From Acidobacteriota bacterium (GTDB lineage Bacteria > Acidobacteriota > Terriglobia > Terriglobales > SCQP01), in the NCBI GenBank assembly GCA_021789895.1, contig JAJYIU010000001.1, positions 62,001 through 126,000 of the forward strand: DNA of 64,000 nt. The letters are read 5' to 3'. The notes under the pieces were generated by a model. The model had not been told where the DNA came from. It was given only the letters and a program-made list of their open reading frames with translations, and did no database searches. Position numbers and translations under genes: made by a program. The stretch's first letter is position 1. The number at the start of each line of letters is the position of its first letter. Positions 8,130 through 15,858 of this stretch are shown here, piece by piece.

Positions 8130-9782
8130 ATGGCCAGCACTTCCCGCCCGGTTGCGGCGCCGCCGCAAGCTCAGCCCGAAAAAACTGCGATTTCGCGGCC
8201 ATTCGCGCTGCCGGAAAGCGCATGGATGGCCGGTCTGTTCCTGCTCGGGCTGGCGCCGAGGCTGTATGCGTTAGGCGCGCGCAGCCTTTGGCTGGATGAA
8301 GCCGGCAGCGAAGGTATTTCCACTCTGCCGTGGCATCAGTTCTGGCTGCTGCTCAGCCGCCATGAAGCCAATATGGGATTGTACTACCTGCTGCTGCGCG
8401 GCTGGCTGCGACTGGGAAGCAGCGATCTCTGGCTGCGCCTGCCCTCGGCGATTTTTGGCGCCCTGGCCGTGGTCGTGGGGTATGCGATGCTGCGCCGGAG
8501 CTTTGGGCGATGGGCGGCGGTGGGCGGCGCGATCCTGCTGGCATTCAATCCATTTGCGATCAATTATTCCCAGGACGCCCGTTCCTATTCGCTGGCCATG
8601 CTGCTGGTGATGCTGAGCGCATGGTTTCTTTGGCAGGCGGTCGAGCGCCGCCGCGGGCGGTTTTGGCTGGGATTCGATCTGGCGGCGATTGCCGCCGTTT
8701 ATGCGCATTTTTTTGCCGGCCTGGCGCTGGCCGCCGAACTCGGCTTTCTGCTCTGGCAGCGGCTCGACCGGCGCTTCTGGAAAACAGCGGCGGCGCATGC
8801 CGCACTGGTAGCCGCCGCCGCCAGCCCGCTGGCGCTGTTCGTGCTGCGACGCAATGACGGCCAACTGTTCTGGGTGCCGCCGCTGGCGCCGCATATTCTG
8901 GGAACGATTTTAGGGAACTTCGCCGGCGTTTTTCTGCGCTCGCAATGGCAGTTTTGGCCGCTGGTGCTGTTGGTTTATGGACTGGCCGGATTCGCCGGGC
9001 TCGCGATCCTGCGCCCGCGCCTGCTGACGCGGCGCCCCGGGCGCGATTTGAGCGCCCGCCGCCTGCTTGCCACCGACCCGCTGGACATCCGCCGCCCGGC
9101 CCAACGCCGGCTGCTCAGATTGCTGGTGTTCTGGCTATTCATTCCGGTTTTATCGTGCCTGGCGGTTTCGGTGTGGCAACGCGTACTGGTCAATCGTTTT
9201 CTGGTAGTCGCCATGCCGCCGCTGCCGCTGCTGGCCGGAATCGGCGCGGCAAAGCTGCGGCGGCCGCTCGGCATTCTGGCCTGCGGGCTGGCGCTGGCGC
9301 TGTCGATCTCGGTGCTGGCCGGCTTTTACCACAAGCCGCACGAAGACTGGCGGGGCGCGGCCGCCTGGCTGGCTCATCACTCCCGCCCCGGCGATGTGCT
9401 GCTGGTTTACGGGCCTTACTGCGCCCTACCGCTCGAGCACTATCTGCGCCGCTTACCGCGAGCCCCGCTGCTGCTTTATCCTCCCAGCGTGAATGCCTAT
9501 CATCTGCTGTCGCTCCGGCACGGCGAGCTCTCGGCGCGCTATGGCGGCATGGCCTCGCTCGGCTACGCGATTTCGGAATTGCACGCCCGCCGCGGACGGG
9601 TCTGGGTCGCCGGCTTAGGCTTTTACGATCACTTCAACCTCAATGGCGTCACGATGAAATTCTTCCGCCAGGCCGGATGGCCGGCCTGGTTGCGTTTGCG
9701 GCTGGGCCGGCATTTCAAGGGGGTGGATATCGCCCGCTTCGATCCGATCCCCCGGTCCCGGACGGCGGACGTGGTACGCTGA
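8130..9782 (+). CDS. GT39-like (ArnT/PMT-type) membrane glycosyltransferase
   Basis: This is a 550-residue polytopic protein of the GT-C superfamily, which transfers sugars from polyprenyl-phosphate donors at the outer face of the inner membrane. The first outer loop has the expected acidic motif (SLWLDEAGSEGIS), then MGLYYLLLRGWLRLG with the Tyr-Tyr pattern common in GT39, and LNPFAINYSQDARSYSLAML, a very characteristic stretch for this family. About ten hydrophobic helices are visible, followed by a C-terminal soluble domain from about residue 420 (HKPHEDWRGAAAWLAHH). The substrate is unknown. The nearby dprE1/dprE2 genes raise the possibility of a decaprenyl-linked pentose donor. The next gene starts 62 bp downstream. 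Confidence 0.85.
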   Translation: MASTSRPVAAPPQAQPEKTAISRPFALPESAWMAGLFLLGLAPRLYALGARSLWLDEAGSEGISTLPWHQFWLLLSRHEANMGLYYLLLRGWLRLGSSDLWLRLPSAIFGALAVVVGYAMLRRSFGRWAAVGGAILLAFNPFAINYSQDARSYSLAMLLVMLSAWFLWQAVERRRGRFWLGFDLAAIAAVYAHFFAGLALAAELGFLLWQRLDRRFWKTAAAHAALVAAAASPLALFVLRRNDGQLFWVPPLAPHILGTILGNFAGVFLRSQWQFWPLVLLVYGLAGFAGLAILRPRLLTRRPGRDLSARRLLATDPLDIRRPAQRRLLRLLVFWLFIPVLSCLAVSVWQRVLVNRFLVVAMPPLPLLAGIGAAKLRRPLGILACGLALALSISVLAGFYHKPHEDWRGAAAWLAHHSRPGDVLLVYGPYCALPLEHYLRRLPRAPLLLYPPSVNAYHLLSLRHGELSARYGGMASLGYAISELHARRGRVWVAGLGFYDHFNLNGVTMKFFRQAGWPAWLRLRLGRHFKGVDIARFDPIPRSRTADVVR

Positions 9783-9844
9783 ATTTATCTCCGCCGTTCC
9801 GCCGCCGGAATCCACATCGCTGCGATTGCAAGGAGCCTGCCGCC

Positions 9845-11047
9845 GTGAAAGTTGCCCTGTTTACGCGCGAATATCCCCCCTACATTTATGGCGGCGCCGG
9901 CGTTCATGTGGACTATCTCGCGCGCGAGCTGGCGAAAAGCATCGCGGTCGAAGTGCATTGCTTCGGGGATCAACGCCAGCACGCCGGACATCTCGAGGTG
10001 ATCGGCCACCAGGCCTGGAGCGAATTGGAGGATTCAGCCGGAAAGTTTCGCGCCGCGCTGGAGGCGCTGAGCGTGAACCTGAGCTCTATCCGCAAGCTGG
10101 AGCAGGTGGACGTGGTGCATACCCATACCTGGTACGCCGCCATGGCGGGATATTGGGCGAAAAAACTGTACGGCGTGCCGCAGGTGCTGACCACGCACAG
10201 CCTGGAGCCGCTGCGCGCCTGGAAAGCCGAGCAGTTGGGCAGCGGCTACGTCATGAGCTCCTGGATGGAGCGCACCGCGATTGAAGCCGCCGAGGCGGTG
10301 ATTGCCGTTTCCAGCGAAACTCGAGCCGATATCCTGCGCGTTTATCCCGCCGTGCGGCCCGAGCGCGTGCATGTCATCTACAACGGCATCGATCTGGCTG
10401 AATACCGTCCCACCTCGGAACAATCCGCGTTGACCGCCTACGGGGTGGAACCGGACCGGCCGTATATCCTCTTCGTGGGCCGCATCACCCGCCAGAAAGG
10501 CGTCACGCACCTGGTGGATGCGATCCGTTACCTACCCGCCGACACCCAGGTGGTGCTCTGCGCCGGCGCGCCCGACACACCGGAAATCGCGGCGGAAATG
10601 CGCGCCAAGGTCGAGGCGGTGCGGCAGACGCATACCCGCGTCGTCTGGATCGAAAAAATGCTGAGCAAGCCGGAAGTGATCCAGCTCTACACCCACGCCG
10701 CCGTCTTCTGCTGTCCCTCGGTGTACGAGCCTTTCGGCATCATCAATCTCGAAGCGATGGCCTGCCATACGGCCGTGGTGGCCAGCGCCACCGGCGGAAT
10801 CAAAGAAGTCGTGGTGGACGGCGGCACGGGATATCTGGTGCCCTTCGCCGCCGATGCGAAAACCGGCATGCCCGCCGATCCCGACCGTTTTGCACGCGAT
10901 CTGGCGGCGCGCTGCGCCGAGCTGCTGGGCAACCCCGCCCGGGCGAAACAAATGGGCGAAGCCGGCCGCCGCCGCGTCGAAGAGCACTTCAGTTGGAGCG
11001 CGATCGCCGCCCAGACGATCGAGCTCTACCGCGGCCTGAAGGCCTGA
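9845..11047 (+). CDS. glgM: Glycogen synthase / maltose-1-phosphate synthase, actinobacterial type
   Basis: This is a GT4-family glucosyltransferase. It begins VKVALFTREYPPYIYGGAGVHVDYLA, the signature of the 'Corynebacterium-type' glycogen synthase. In actinobacteria this enzyme joins ADP-glucose to glucose 1-phosphate to make maltose 1-phosphate (GlgM), the substrate of GlgE. GT-B features are present: VVHTHTWYAAMAG, ILFVGRITRQKGV, and the EX7E motif in YEPFGIINLEAMAC. The GTG at 9845 gives 400 residues, normal for the family; longer readings run through the preceding gene in another frame. glgE is encoded at 29953, so both halves of the GlgE route are present. No glgC is visible. The last 22 bp overlap the convergent methyltransferase. 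Confidence 0.9.
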   Translation: MKVALFTREYPPYIYGGAGVHVDYLARELAKSIAVEVHCFGDQRQHAGHLEVIGHQAWSELEDSAGKFRAALEALSVNLSSIRKLEQVDVVHTHTWYAAMAGYWAKKLYGVPQVLTTHSLEPLRAWKAEQLGSGYVMSSWMERTAIEAAEAVIAVSSETRADILRVYPAVRPERVHVIYNGIDLAEYRPTSEQSALTAYGVEPDRPYILFVGRITRQKGVTHLVDAIRYLPADTQVVLCAGAPDTPEIAAEMRAKVEAVRQTHTRVVWIEKMLSKPEVIQLYTHAAVFCCPSVYEPFGIINLEAMACHTAVVASATGGIKEVVVDGGTGYLVPFAADAKTGMPADPDRFARDLAARCAELLGNPARAKQMGEAGRRRVEEHFSWSAIAAQTIELYRGLKA

Positions 11048-11817
11048 ACAGCGGGCCGGCGGGGAAGCGGCGATTCGGGGGCCGGCCGGACCAACACCAG
11101 CAGCGAGACGCCCCAGACCGGATCGAAACGCGGCCAGCAGGCCGGACGCACCAGCAACTGATAGAGGCTGCGATTGACCCAGGCCGGCGGCAGGCGGTCT
11201 TCCATGCGCAGCCGCTCGGAGCGCGGCGGCCGCAGGCGGCGCAGGCCGCGAATCAAGGCGATGGCGGGCAGCGCGGCGAAGTTGAAGGCGCGGCAGAACA
11301 GCACTTCGCCGCCGGCCTGGCGCACGAGAGCCAGCAATTGCCGCCGGTGATAGCGCCGGTAATGGCGCAGGGCGACATCCCAATCGCTCCAGAGCCAACT
11401 GAGCGCCGGCACGGTCAGCGCCAGCACGCCGGCAGGATGCAAAATCCGCAGCAACTCGCGCAGGGCGGCGCGGTCGTCGGGCAGATGTTCGAGCACGTCC
11501 AGCGCGGTCACCACGCGGGCGCAGCCGGAAGCCAGCGGCAGGGCATCCACGCGCGCCTGCAATAATCCCAAGGCGCCGCGGGCGCGCGGGCGCGCCAGGC
11601 GCAGGCTTTCTTCATGATCGTCAATCCCCAGGACGCGGCAGCGCAGCGCCATTTCCTCCAGCCAGACGCCGGTGCCGGCGCCGGCATCCACCAGCAGGTC
11701 GCCGGGCGCCAGCGAGGCGTAGCGCTCCAGCCAATAGCGCACGATCGCTCGTTTGCCGGAATAAAACCAATGCTGCCGGTCAATCCGTTCCAGGCGCTCG
11801 TATTCGGCCGGGTTCAT
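11026..11817 (-). CDS. Class I SAM-dependent methyltransferase
   Basis: A 263-residue protein with a Rossmann methyltransferase core: motif I LLVDAGAGTGVWLEEM (about residues 41-56), an acidic residue after the second strand in RVLGIDDHEES, and VVTALDVLEHLPDDRAALREL, the usual post-motif II region. The N-terminal ERLERIDRQHWFYSGKR is typical of methyltransferases encoded beside dolichol-phosphate-mannose-synthase-like GT2 proteins. It overlaps the GT2 gene by the 4 bp ATGA, so the pair is translationally coupled. The substrate may be a lipid-linked sugar or envelope glycan, but the sequence does not show which. Its 3' end overlaps convergent glgM by 22 bp. Confidence 0.85.
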   Translation of the reverse strand: MNPAEYERLERIDRQHWFYSGKRAIVRYWLERYASLAPGDLLVDAGAGTGVWLEEMALRCRVLGIDDHEESLRLARPRARGALGLLQARVDALPLASGCARVVTALDVLEHLPDDRAALRELLRILHPAGVLALTVPALSWLWSDWDVALRHYRRYHRRQLLALVRQAGGEVLFCRAFNFAALPAIALIRGLRRLRPPRSERLRMEDRLPPAWVNRSLYQLLVRPACWPRFDPVWGVSLLVLVRPAPESPLPRRPAVQAFRPR

Positions 11818-12842
11818 AGCGGGTTCGCGGCCGAGCCGCCCCGCTCCGCTTCGGCCCTGTCCGGTTCGGCGCGGTGAAGCCGCCGGACGATGTAAAGCGG
11901 CCTGGCTTTCACTTCATCGTAGATACGGCCGATATATTCGCCAATCAGCCCCAGGCAGACCAGTTGCACGCCGCCGAGAAACAACACGGCAAAGATGGTG
12001 CTGGTGTAGCCCACAATCACCGGTTGATGGAACAAGCCGGCGCCGCGCAGGCGCTCGATCACCACCACGGCCGCGCCCAGCAGGGCGAGGCCGGCAATGA
12101 CCAGTCCGATCAGGATGCTCAGCCGCATCGGTTTGTAGCTGAAGCTGAAGACCGCATCGAAGCCATAGCGCAGCAGCCGCCAGAGGCTTTGCCGCGAGCG
12201 GCCGCGCTCGCGGCCGGCCCGGTCGTAGGCCACCGCCGCCGCCGGAAAGCCGATCCAGGCGCGCAAGCCCGGCAGGTAGCGGTTGACCTCGCCCAGCCGC
12301 CGCAGCTCTTGGGCCGGTTCCCGGCCCAAGAGGCAGAAAACGCCGCCGCGGTCGGGCAGGGGAAAATCCGAAAGATAGCCGAAGAGGCGATAAAAGGCCG
12401 CAGTCAGCCAGCGCCGCGGGCCGTGTTCGGCGCGGCTGCGGCGCTCCGCGACGACCACCTGGGCGCCTGCTTGCCAGGCGGCGACCAGCTCCGCAATCAG
12501 CTCGGGCGGGTCTTGCAGGTCGGCGTCCATCATCACCACCGCATCGCCCTGCGCCGTCGCCAGACCGGCGCTCAGCGCCGCCTGGTGCCCCCAATTTCGC
12601 GAAAGCTCGACGATCAGGATGCGGCCGTCGTGGCGTTGCATTGCGCGCAATTGCGCCAGGCTGGCATCGCGGCTGCCATCGTCCACAAAAATCAACTCGC
12701 ACGGCAGCCGCAACTGATCCAGCACTCTGCGCAGGCGGGCATAGAGCTGCGGCAGCAACTCGGCCTCGTTGAAGATCGGCAGCACGATGGAGAGTTGGGG
12801 CCCCGGCATGGTCACCGCCAATACAGAATTCGCTTCCGTCAT
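11814..12842 (-). CDS. GT2 family polyprenyl-phosphate glycosyltransferase (GtrB/ArnC-like)
   Basis: This enzyme moves a sugar from a nucleotide donor onto polyprenyl phosphate at the cytoplasmic membrane. The 342-residue protein has an N-terminal GT-A domain: LSIVLPIFNEAELLPQLY, LIFVDDGSRDASLAQL, the LSRNWGHQAALSAGL motif of this subgroup, and DXD-like MMDADLQDPPELI. Two C-terminal membrane helices follow (about 235-260 and 270-300) around YTSTIFAVLFLGGVQLVCLGLIGEYIGRIYDEVKARP, which is diagnostic of the GtrB/DPM-like family. Its product could supply the GT-C enzymes nearby. An internal ATG at residue 12 is an alternative start. It is coupled to the methyltransferase by a 4-bp overlap. Confidence 0.92.
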   Translation of the reverse strand: MTEANSVLAVTMPGPQLSIVLPIFNEAELLPQLYARLRRVLDQLRLPCELIFVDDGSRDASLAQLRAMQRHDGRILIVELSRNWGHQAALSAGLATAQGDAVVMMDADLQDPPELIAELVAAWQAGAQVVVAERRSRAEHGPRRWLTAAFYRLFGYLSDFPLPDRGGVFCLLGREPAQELRRLGEVNRYLPGLRAWIGFPAAAVAYDRAGRERGRSRQSLWRLLRYGFDAVFSFSYKPMRLSILIGLVIAGLALLGAAVVVIERLRGAGLFHQPVIVGYTSTIFAVLFLGGVQLVCLGLIGEYIGRIYDEVKARPLYIVRRLHRAEPDRAEAERGGSAANPL

Positions 12843-13235
12843 CTTAAAGCGTTAACGGCCGAGCCGGACAGTAATTCTGTCCGGGAACGGATGCTTACGC
12901 AGCGCGTGGGTGGCGGCTGTGCTCGCTGCCGGATGGATGCCGTAGATTTTTCTGGCCGCAGCGATCATCGCCCTGGCCAGCGCTCGCGCCGCGCCGGCCG
13001 CCGCCGGGAGCAGGCTGCAGGTTCCGCCTCCATGTCCTTCTGACCGACGCTGAATGGCTAATTGTCAAAACTTTCGGGGCCTTTTCCGCGCGTTGGTTAA
13101 GGCATGATAAAAGGATCCAACTGCTTGAATTCACGCCGCATAAAAGCTCGGCCCAGACAACAAAAACCGTTATCCGATTGCGTAGGCGGGGGGTTGACGC
13201 CGGCCGTTTCGGCTGGTTTAAATTAAGCCGACCTG
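12843..13235. other. 393-bp intergenic region, no gene seen
   Basis: No convincing protein or RNA gene is visible between the GT2 gene and the UbiA-like fragment. It was searched for the missing N-terminal half of the UbiA gene (the NDxxDxxxD prenyl-diphosphate motif) in all three plus-strand frames and none was found. The region carries the palindrome at 12864-12884 near the GT2 start and becomes AT-richer towards 13235 (GGTTTAAATTAAG), where a promoter for the dprE unit would be expected. Confidence 0.5.
12864..12884. repeat. Perfect palindrome upstream of GT2 gene
   Basis: CCGGACAG (12864-12871) and CTGTCCGG (12877-12884) are exact inverted copies separated by TAATT. It begins 22 bp upstream of the GT2 start. 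There is no T-run on either side, so it reads as a possible operator or leader hairpin rather than a terminator. Confidence 0.4.
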
Positions 13236-13544
13236 ATGCGTCTGAATAAGCTGTCGGCGGCGAGCTATACGGTGTTTTTAAAACGGCAGCCTTTGCTCGA
13301 TGTATTCACTCTGGCCGGGCTCTACATCATTCGCTTGCTGGCGATTTTGATTCCGGGCTTATTTGCGACCAGCACCGCGGTCGTCCGGCTCTATCGCTCC
13401 CCCCTGATTTTATTGGTTCTTTGTCCGGTGCTGTATTACTGGATTGCGCGCCTGTGGCTGATCACGTTCCGGCGCAAAATGCATTCGGATCCAGTTTTAT
13501 TGGGCCTGGTGTTGCTCATCGTCATGCTCGCAGGCCCAAAATAA
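13236..13544 (+). pseudogene. Truncated UbiA-family prenyltransferase fragment (DprE-pathway type)
   Basis: The 102-residue product matches two separate parts of the UbiA-family decaprenyl-phosphate phosphoribosyltransferase, the enzyme normally found with DprE1/DprE2. LSAASYTVFLKRQPLLDVFTLAGLYIIRLLAI resembles the middle of the family. TSTAVVRLYRSPLILLVLCPVLYYWIARLWLI followed by RKMHSDPV resembles its C-terminal helices. Full-length members have about 300 residues. The N-terminal Asp-rich catalytic motif is missing and a large central part appears deleted. The frame is still open, and its stop lies one base before the dprE1-like ATG. It is probably a remnant that keeps translational coupling; a non-enzymatic role cannot be excluded. 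The family match is by recognition, not alignment. Confidence 0.6.
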
Positions 13545-13545
13545 A

Positions 13546-14868
13546 ATGCCAGGCGGGGACTATCTCTCCTGGGGCCGATACCCCCGGGTTCGGCATCGGC
13601 AGGTTTACCGGCTAAGTTGGCAGGACCAGGCGGCGCCGCGGCTGGCGGCGGCGGCAGCGGAATCGCTGCTGCCCACGGGTTTGCAAAGAAGCTATGGCGA
13701 TAGCTGCCTGAATGCCGGGCGTGATTTGCTCTCCTGCCGGCGGCTGGACCGCATCCTGGCGGCCGATTTTGAGCAAGGCTGGCTGCGCTGCGAAGCCGGC
13801 ACGACGCTGGCGGAAATCCTGGCTGTCACGGTGCCACACAACTGGTTTCTGCCGGTCGTGCCGGGAACCCAACAGATCACCCTGGGGGGCGCGATTGCCA
13901 ACGACATCCATGGGAAAAACCATCATCGGGCCGGCAGTTTCGGGCGGCATGTGCGGCAATTCGGGCTCTGCCGCTCCGATGCGCCGGCCCTGGTCTGCAG
14001 CCCGGCGCAGAATGCGGAGTTGTATCGCGCCACCATCGGCGGATTGGGCCTGACCGGAATCATATTATGGGCGGAGATCGAGTTAAAGCCGATTCCCGGC
14101 CCCGGGATGGATGTAAATACGATGCCGTTCAATTCGCTGGAGCAATTTCTCGAATTGAACGCCCAGCAGGATCGGGATCACGAATATACCGTGGCTTGGT
14201 TCGACTGCCTGGCGCCGGCGGATGCTCGCGGAGTCTTATTTAGCGGCAATCATAGCCCGGCACCGGCCGGCCGGACCCGGGGCGAGGCCAAGCCGGCGGA
14301 ACGCCAATGGAAAATTCCCTTTCCGCTGCCGCAGTGGTGGTTGAATGCAGGCACGATTCGTTTGTTGAATGCGGCCTATCGCCTGCGCCAGCGGCGCCGT
14401 CCGCGCCAGGCTTGGTTGCCGTACGCGCCCTTCTTCTTCCCCCTGGATCAGGTGGTGAATTGGAACCTGGGCTACGGCCGCGCTGGATTTTTGCAATACC
14501 AATGCCGAATTCCCGAACGGCTGGAGGTCTGCCATGAATTGTTACGCACGATCGCGCGTTCGGGCCGGGGCTCGTTTTTGGCGGTATTGAAGAAATTCGG
14601 CGATCTCGCCAGTCCCGGGCTGCTTTCGTTTCCACAACCCGGTTTAACCCTGGCGCTGGATTTTCCCATGCGCGGGCAGGCGACCCTGGAACTGTTAGCG
14701 GCGCTGGATCGCATCGTGTTCCGCTACGGGGGCGGGCTCTACCCGGCCAAGGACGCCCGCATGCCGGCGGAGGCGTTCCAGCGCTCGTTTCCCGGCTGGC
14801 GGGAATTTCTGCCCTATTTGGATCCCAAGCTTTCCTCCTCGTTCTGGCGGCGGGTGACTGGAGCCTGA
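13546..14868 (+). CDS. dprE1: DprE1-like FAD-dependent decaprenylphosphoryl-ribose 2-oxidase
   Basis: DprE1 oxidises decaprenylphosphoryl-ribose at C2, the first half of the epimerisation to decaprenylphosphoryl-arabinose. The 440-residue protein has the FAD-binding PCMH fold: LLPTGLQRSYGDSCLNAG, PVVPGTQQITLGGAIANDIHGKNHH (His122, matching M. tuberculosis His132), SFGRHVRQF, and GGLGLTGIILWAEIELKPI. The substrate half has FFFPLDQVVNWN, GFLQYQCRIP, LKKFG, SFPQPGLTLALDFP and YPAKDARMP (Lys402, matching Lys418). By eye, Ala370 stands where the mycobacterial enzyme has Cys387, the target of covalent benzothiazinones, and Thr368 where it has Asn385. It is coupled to the UbiA-like fragment upstream and the DprE2-like gene downstream. 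Confidence 0.88.
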   Translation: MPGGDYLSWGRYPRVRHRQVYRLSWQDQAAPRLAAAAAESLLPTGLQRSYGDSCLNAGRDLLSCRRLDRILAADFEQGWLRCEAGTTLAEILAVTVPHNWFLPVVPGTQQITLGGAIANDIHGKNHHRAGSFGRHVRQFGLCRSDAPALVCSPAQNAELYRATIGGLGLTGIILWAEIELKPIPGPGMDVNTMPFNSLEQFLELNAQQDRDHEYTVAWFDCLAPADARGVLFSGNHSPAPAGRTRGEAKPAERQWKIPFPLPQWWLNAGTIRLLNAAYRLRQRRRPRQAWLPYAPFFFPLDQVVNWNLGYGRAGFLQYQCRIPERLEVCHELLRTIARSGRGSFLAVLKKFGDLASPGLLSFPQPGLTLALDFPMRGQATLELLAALDRIVFRYGGGLYPAKDARMPAEAFQRSFPGWREFLPYLDPKLSSSFWRRVTGA

Positions 14869-14870
14869 GC

Positions 14871-15614
14871 ATGCAAAAAATCGTCGTCCTGGGCGCATTG
14901 TCTGCGGTCGCACAGCAGGTGGAGCGCCAGATGGCGCAGCATCGGATGGAACTGCTCCTGGTGGGCCGCTCGATGCAGCGTTTGCAGATTCTGCGCCAGG
15001 ATTTGCTGCTGCGGGGCGCGCGCCAGGTCGAGGTGTTTGCCGCCGACCTGGCCCAATTGCAGCAGCATCCCTCCGTGCTGGCGTATGTCCGGGAAAAGAT
15101 GCCGGAAATGGATACTCTGCTGCTGGCCTATGGCAGCTTATTGGATACGGAAAAGGCGCAGCGCCAGGAAGCGATGGTGGTGCAACAAATATTCAACGAT
15201 TGCATCAGCGCCGCCGCCCTCCTGACCAGCTTTGCGGAAGATTTCGAGGCCCGGCGCCGGGGATGCATCGCCGCGATCACCTCGGTGGCCGGCGACCGCG
15301 GCCGCGCCTCCAATTATGTCTATGGAGCGGCGAAGGGCGGGCTGGCGATTTTTCTTTCCGGGTTGCGGGCGCGCCTCTATCCTTGCGGCGTTCGAGTCCT
15401 CACCATCAAACCGGGCCCGATCGACACCCCCATGACCGCCCATTTGCCGCAGCACGCGCGTTTTGCCCAACCCGAACTGGTGGCCCGGGATATTTTCAAA
15501 GCCTTGCAAAGGCGCAGACCGGACGTTTTATATACGCCATTTTATTGGGCGTGGATCATGCGACTGATTCGAGTGATGCCGGAATCGTGGTTCAAACGCC
15601 TGCCTGAAATCTGA
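14871..15614 (+). CDS. dprE2: DprE2-like short-chain dehydrogenase/reductase
   Basis: This is the probable partner of the DprE1-like enzyme, reducing the 2-keto intermediate with NAD(P)H to complete the ribose-to-arabinose epimerisation. The 247-residue SDR starts with a modified nucleotide-binding stretch (KIVVLGALSAVAQQVERQM, where the classic TGxxxGxG glycines are mostly replaced). It has AITSVAGDRGRASNYVYGAAKGGL with the catalytic Ser and the Y-x3-K pair, and VLTIKPGPIDTPMTAHL. The SVAGDRGRxSNxVYG pattern is typical of DprE2-like proteins. The ATG lies 2 bp after the dprE1 stop. The divergent glycine motif is worth noting, but it also occurs in this subfamily. Confidence 0.85.
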   Translation: MQKIVVLGALSAVAQQVERQMAQHRMELLLVGRSMQRLQILRQDLLLRGARQVEVFAADLAQLQQHPSVLAYVREKMPEMDTLLLAYGSLLDTEKAQRQEAMVVQQIFNDCISAAALLTSFAEDFEARRRGCIAAITSVAGDRGRASNYVYGAAKGGLAIFLSGLRARLYPCGVRVLTIKPGPIDTPMTAHLPQHARFAQPELVARDIFKALQRRRPDVLYTPFYWAWIMRLIRVMPESWFKRLPEI

Positions 15615-15858
15615 GGCCTGGCGCCCGGGAGGCAGGCCCGGAGGAAATTCGCGCCGAACCAGGTTCTCGGTTTCATTTGCCTGCCGGTGCAAATTACCCT
15701 TACCGTTCGCAGAGCGGATGCGAATGCAATCGCAGCGGCGCGCGTCCGCGAGCGGCGGATTGGGAGCTCGCCGCTGAGGAATGAGTATGCCGGGTTGGTG
15801 CTGGTAGGATGGGAAATCGCCCGCCTGGGGGAAAAGCCCGGCGAGGTTTGCCTGGACG

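Noticed and set aside
8945-9844. Upstream extension of the glgM frame by 300 codons
   Set aside because: Runs through the GT39-like gene in another frame; the family N-terminus begins at GTG 9845.
11874-13043. 389-codon plus-strand frame
   Set aside because: Mostly antisense to the GT2 gene with repetitive Gln/Ala/His composition; no start context.
12843-13235. Hidden N-terminal half of the UbiA gene
   Set aside because: All three plus-strand frames were read for NDxxDxxxD or prenyltransferase helices; stops interrupt and nothing similar was found.
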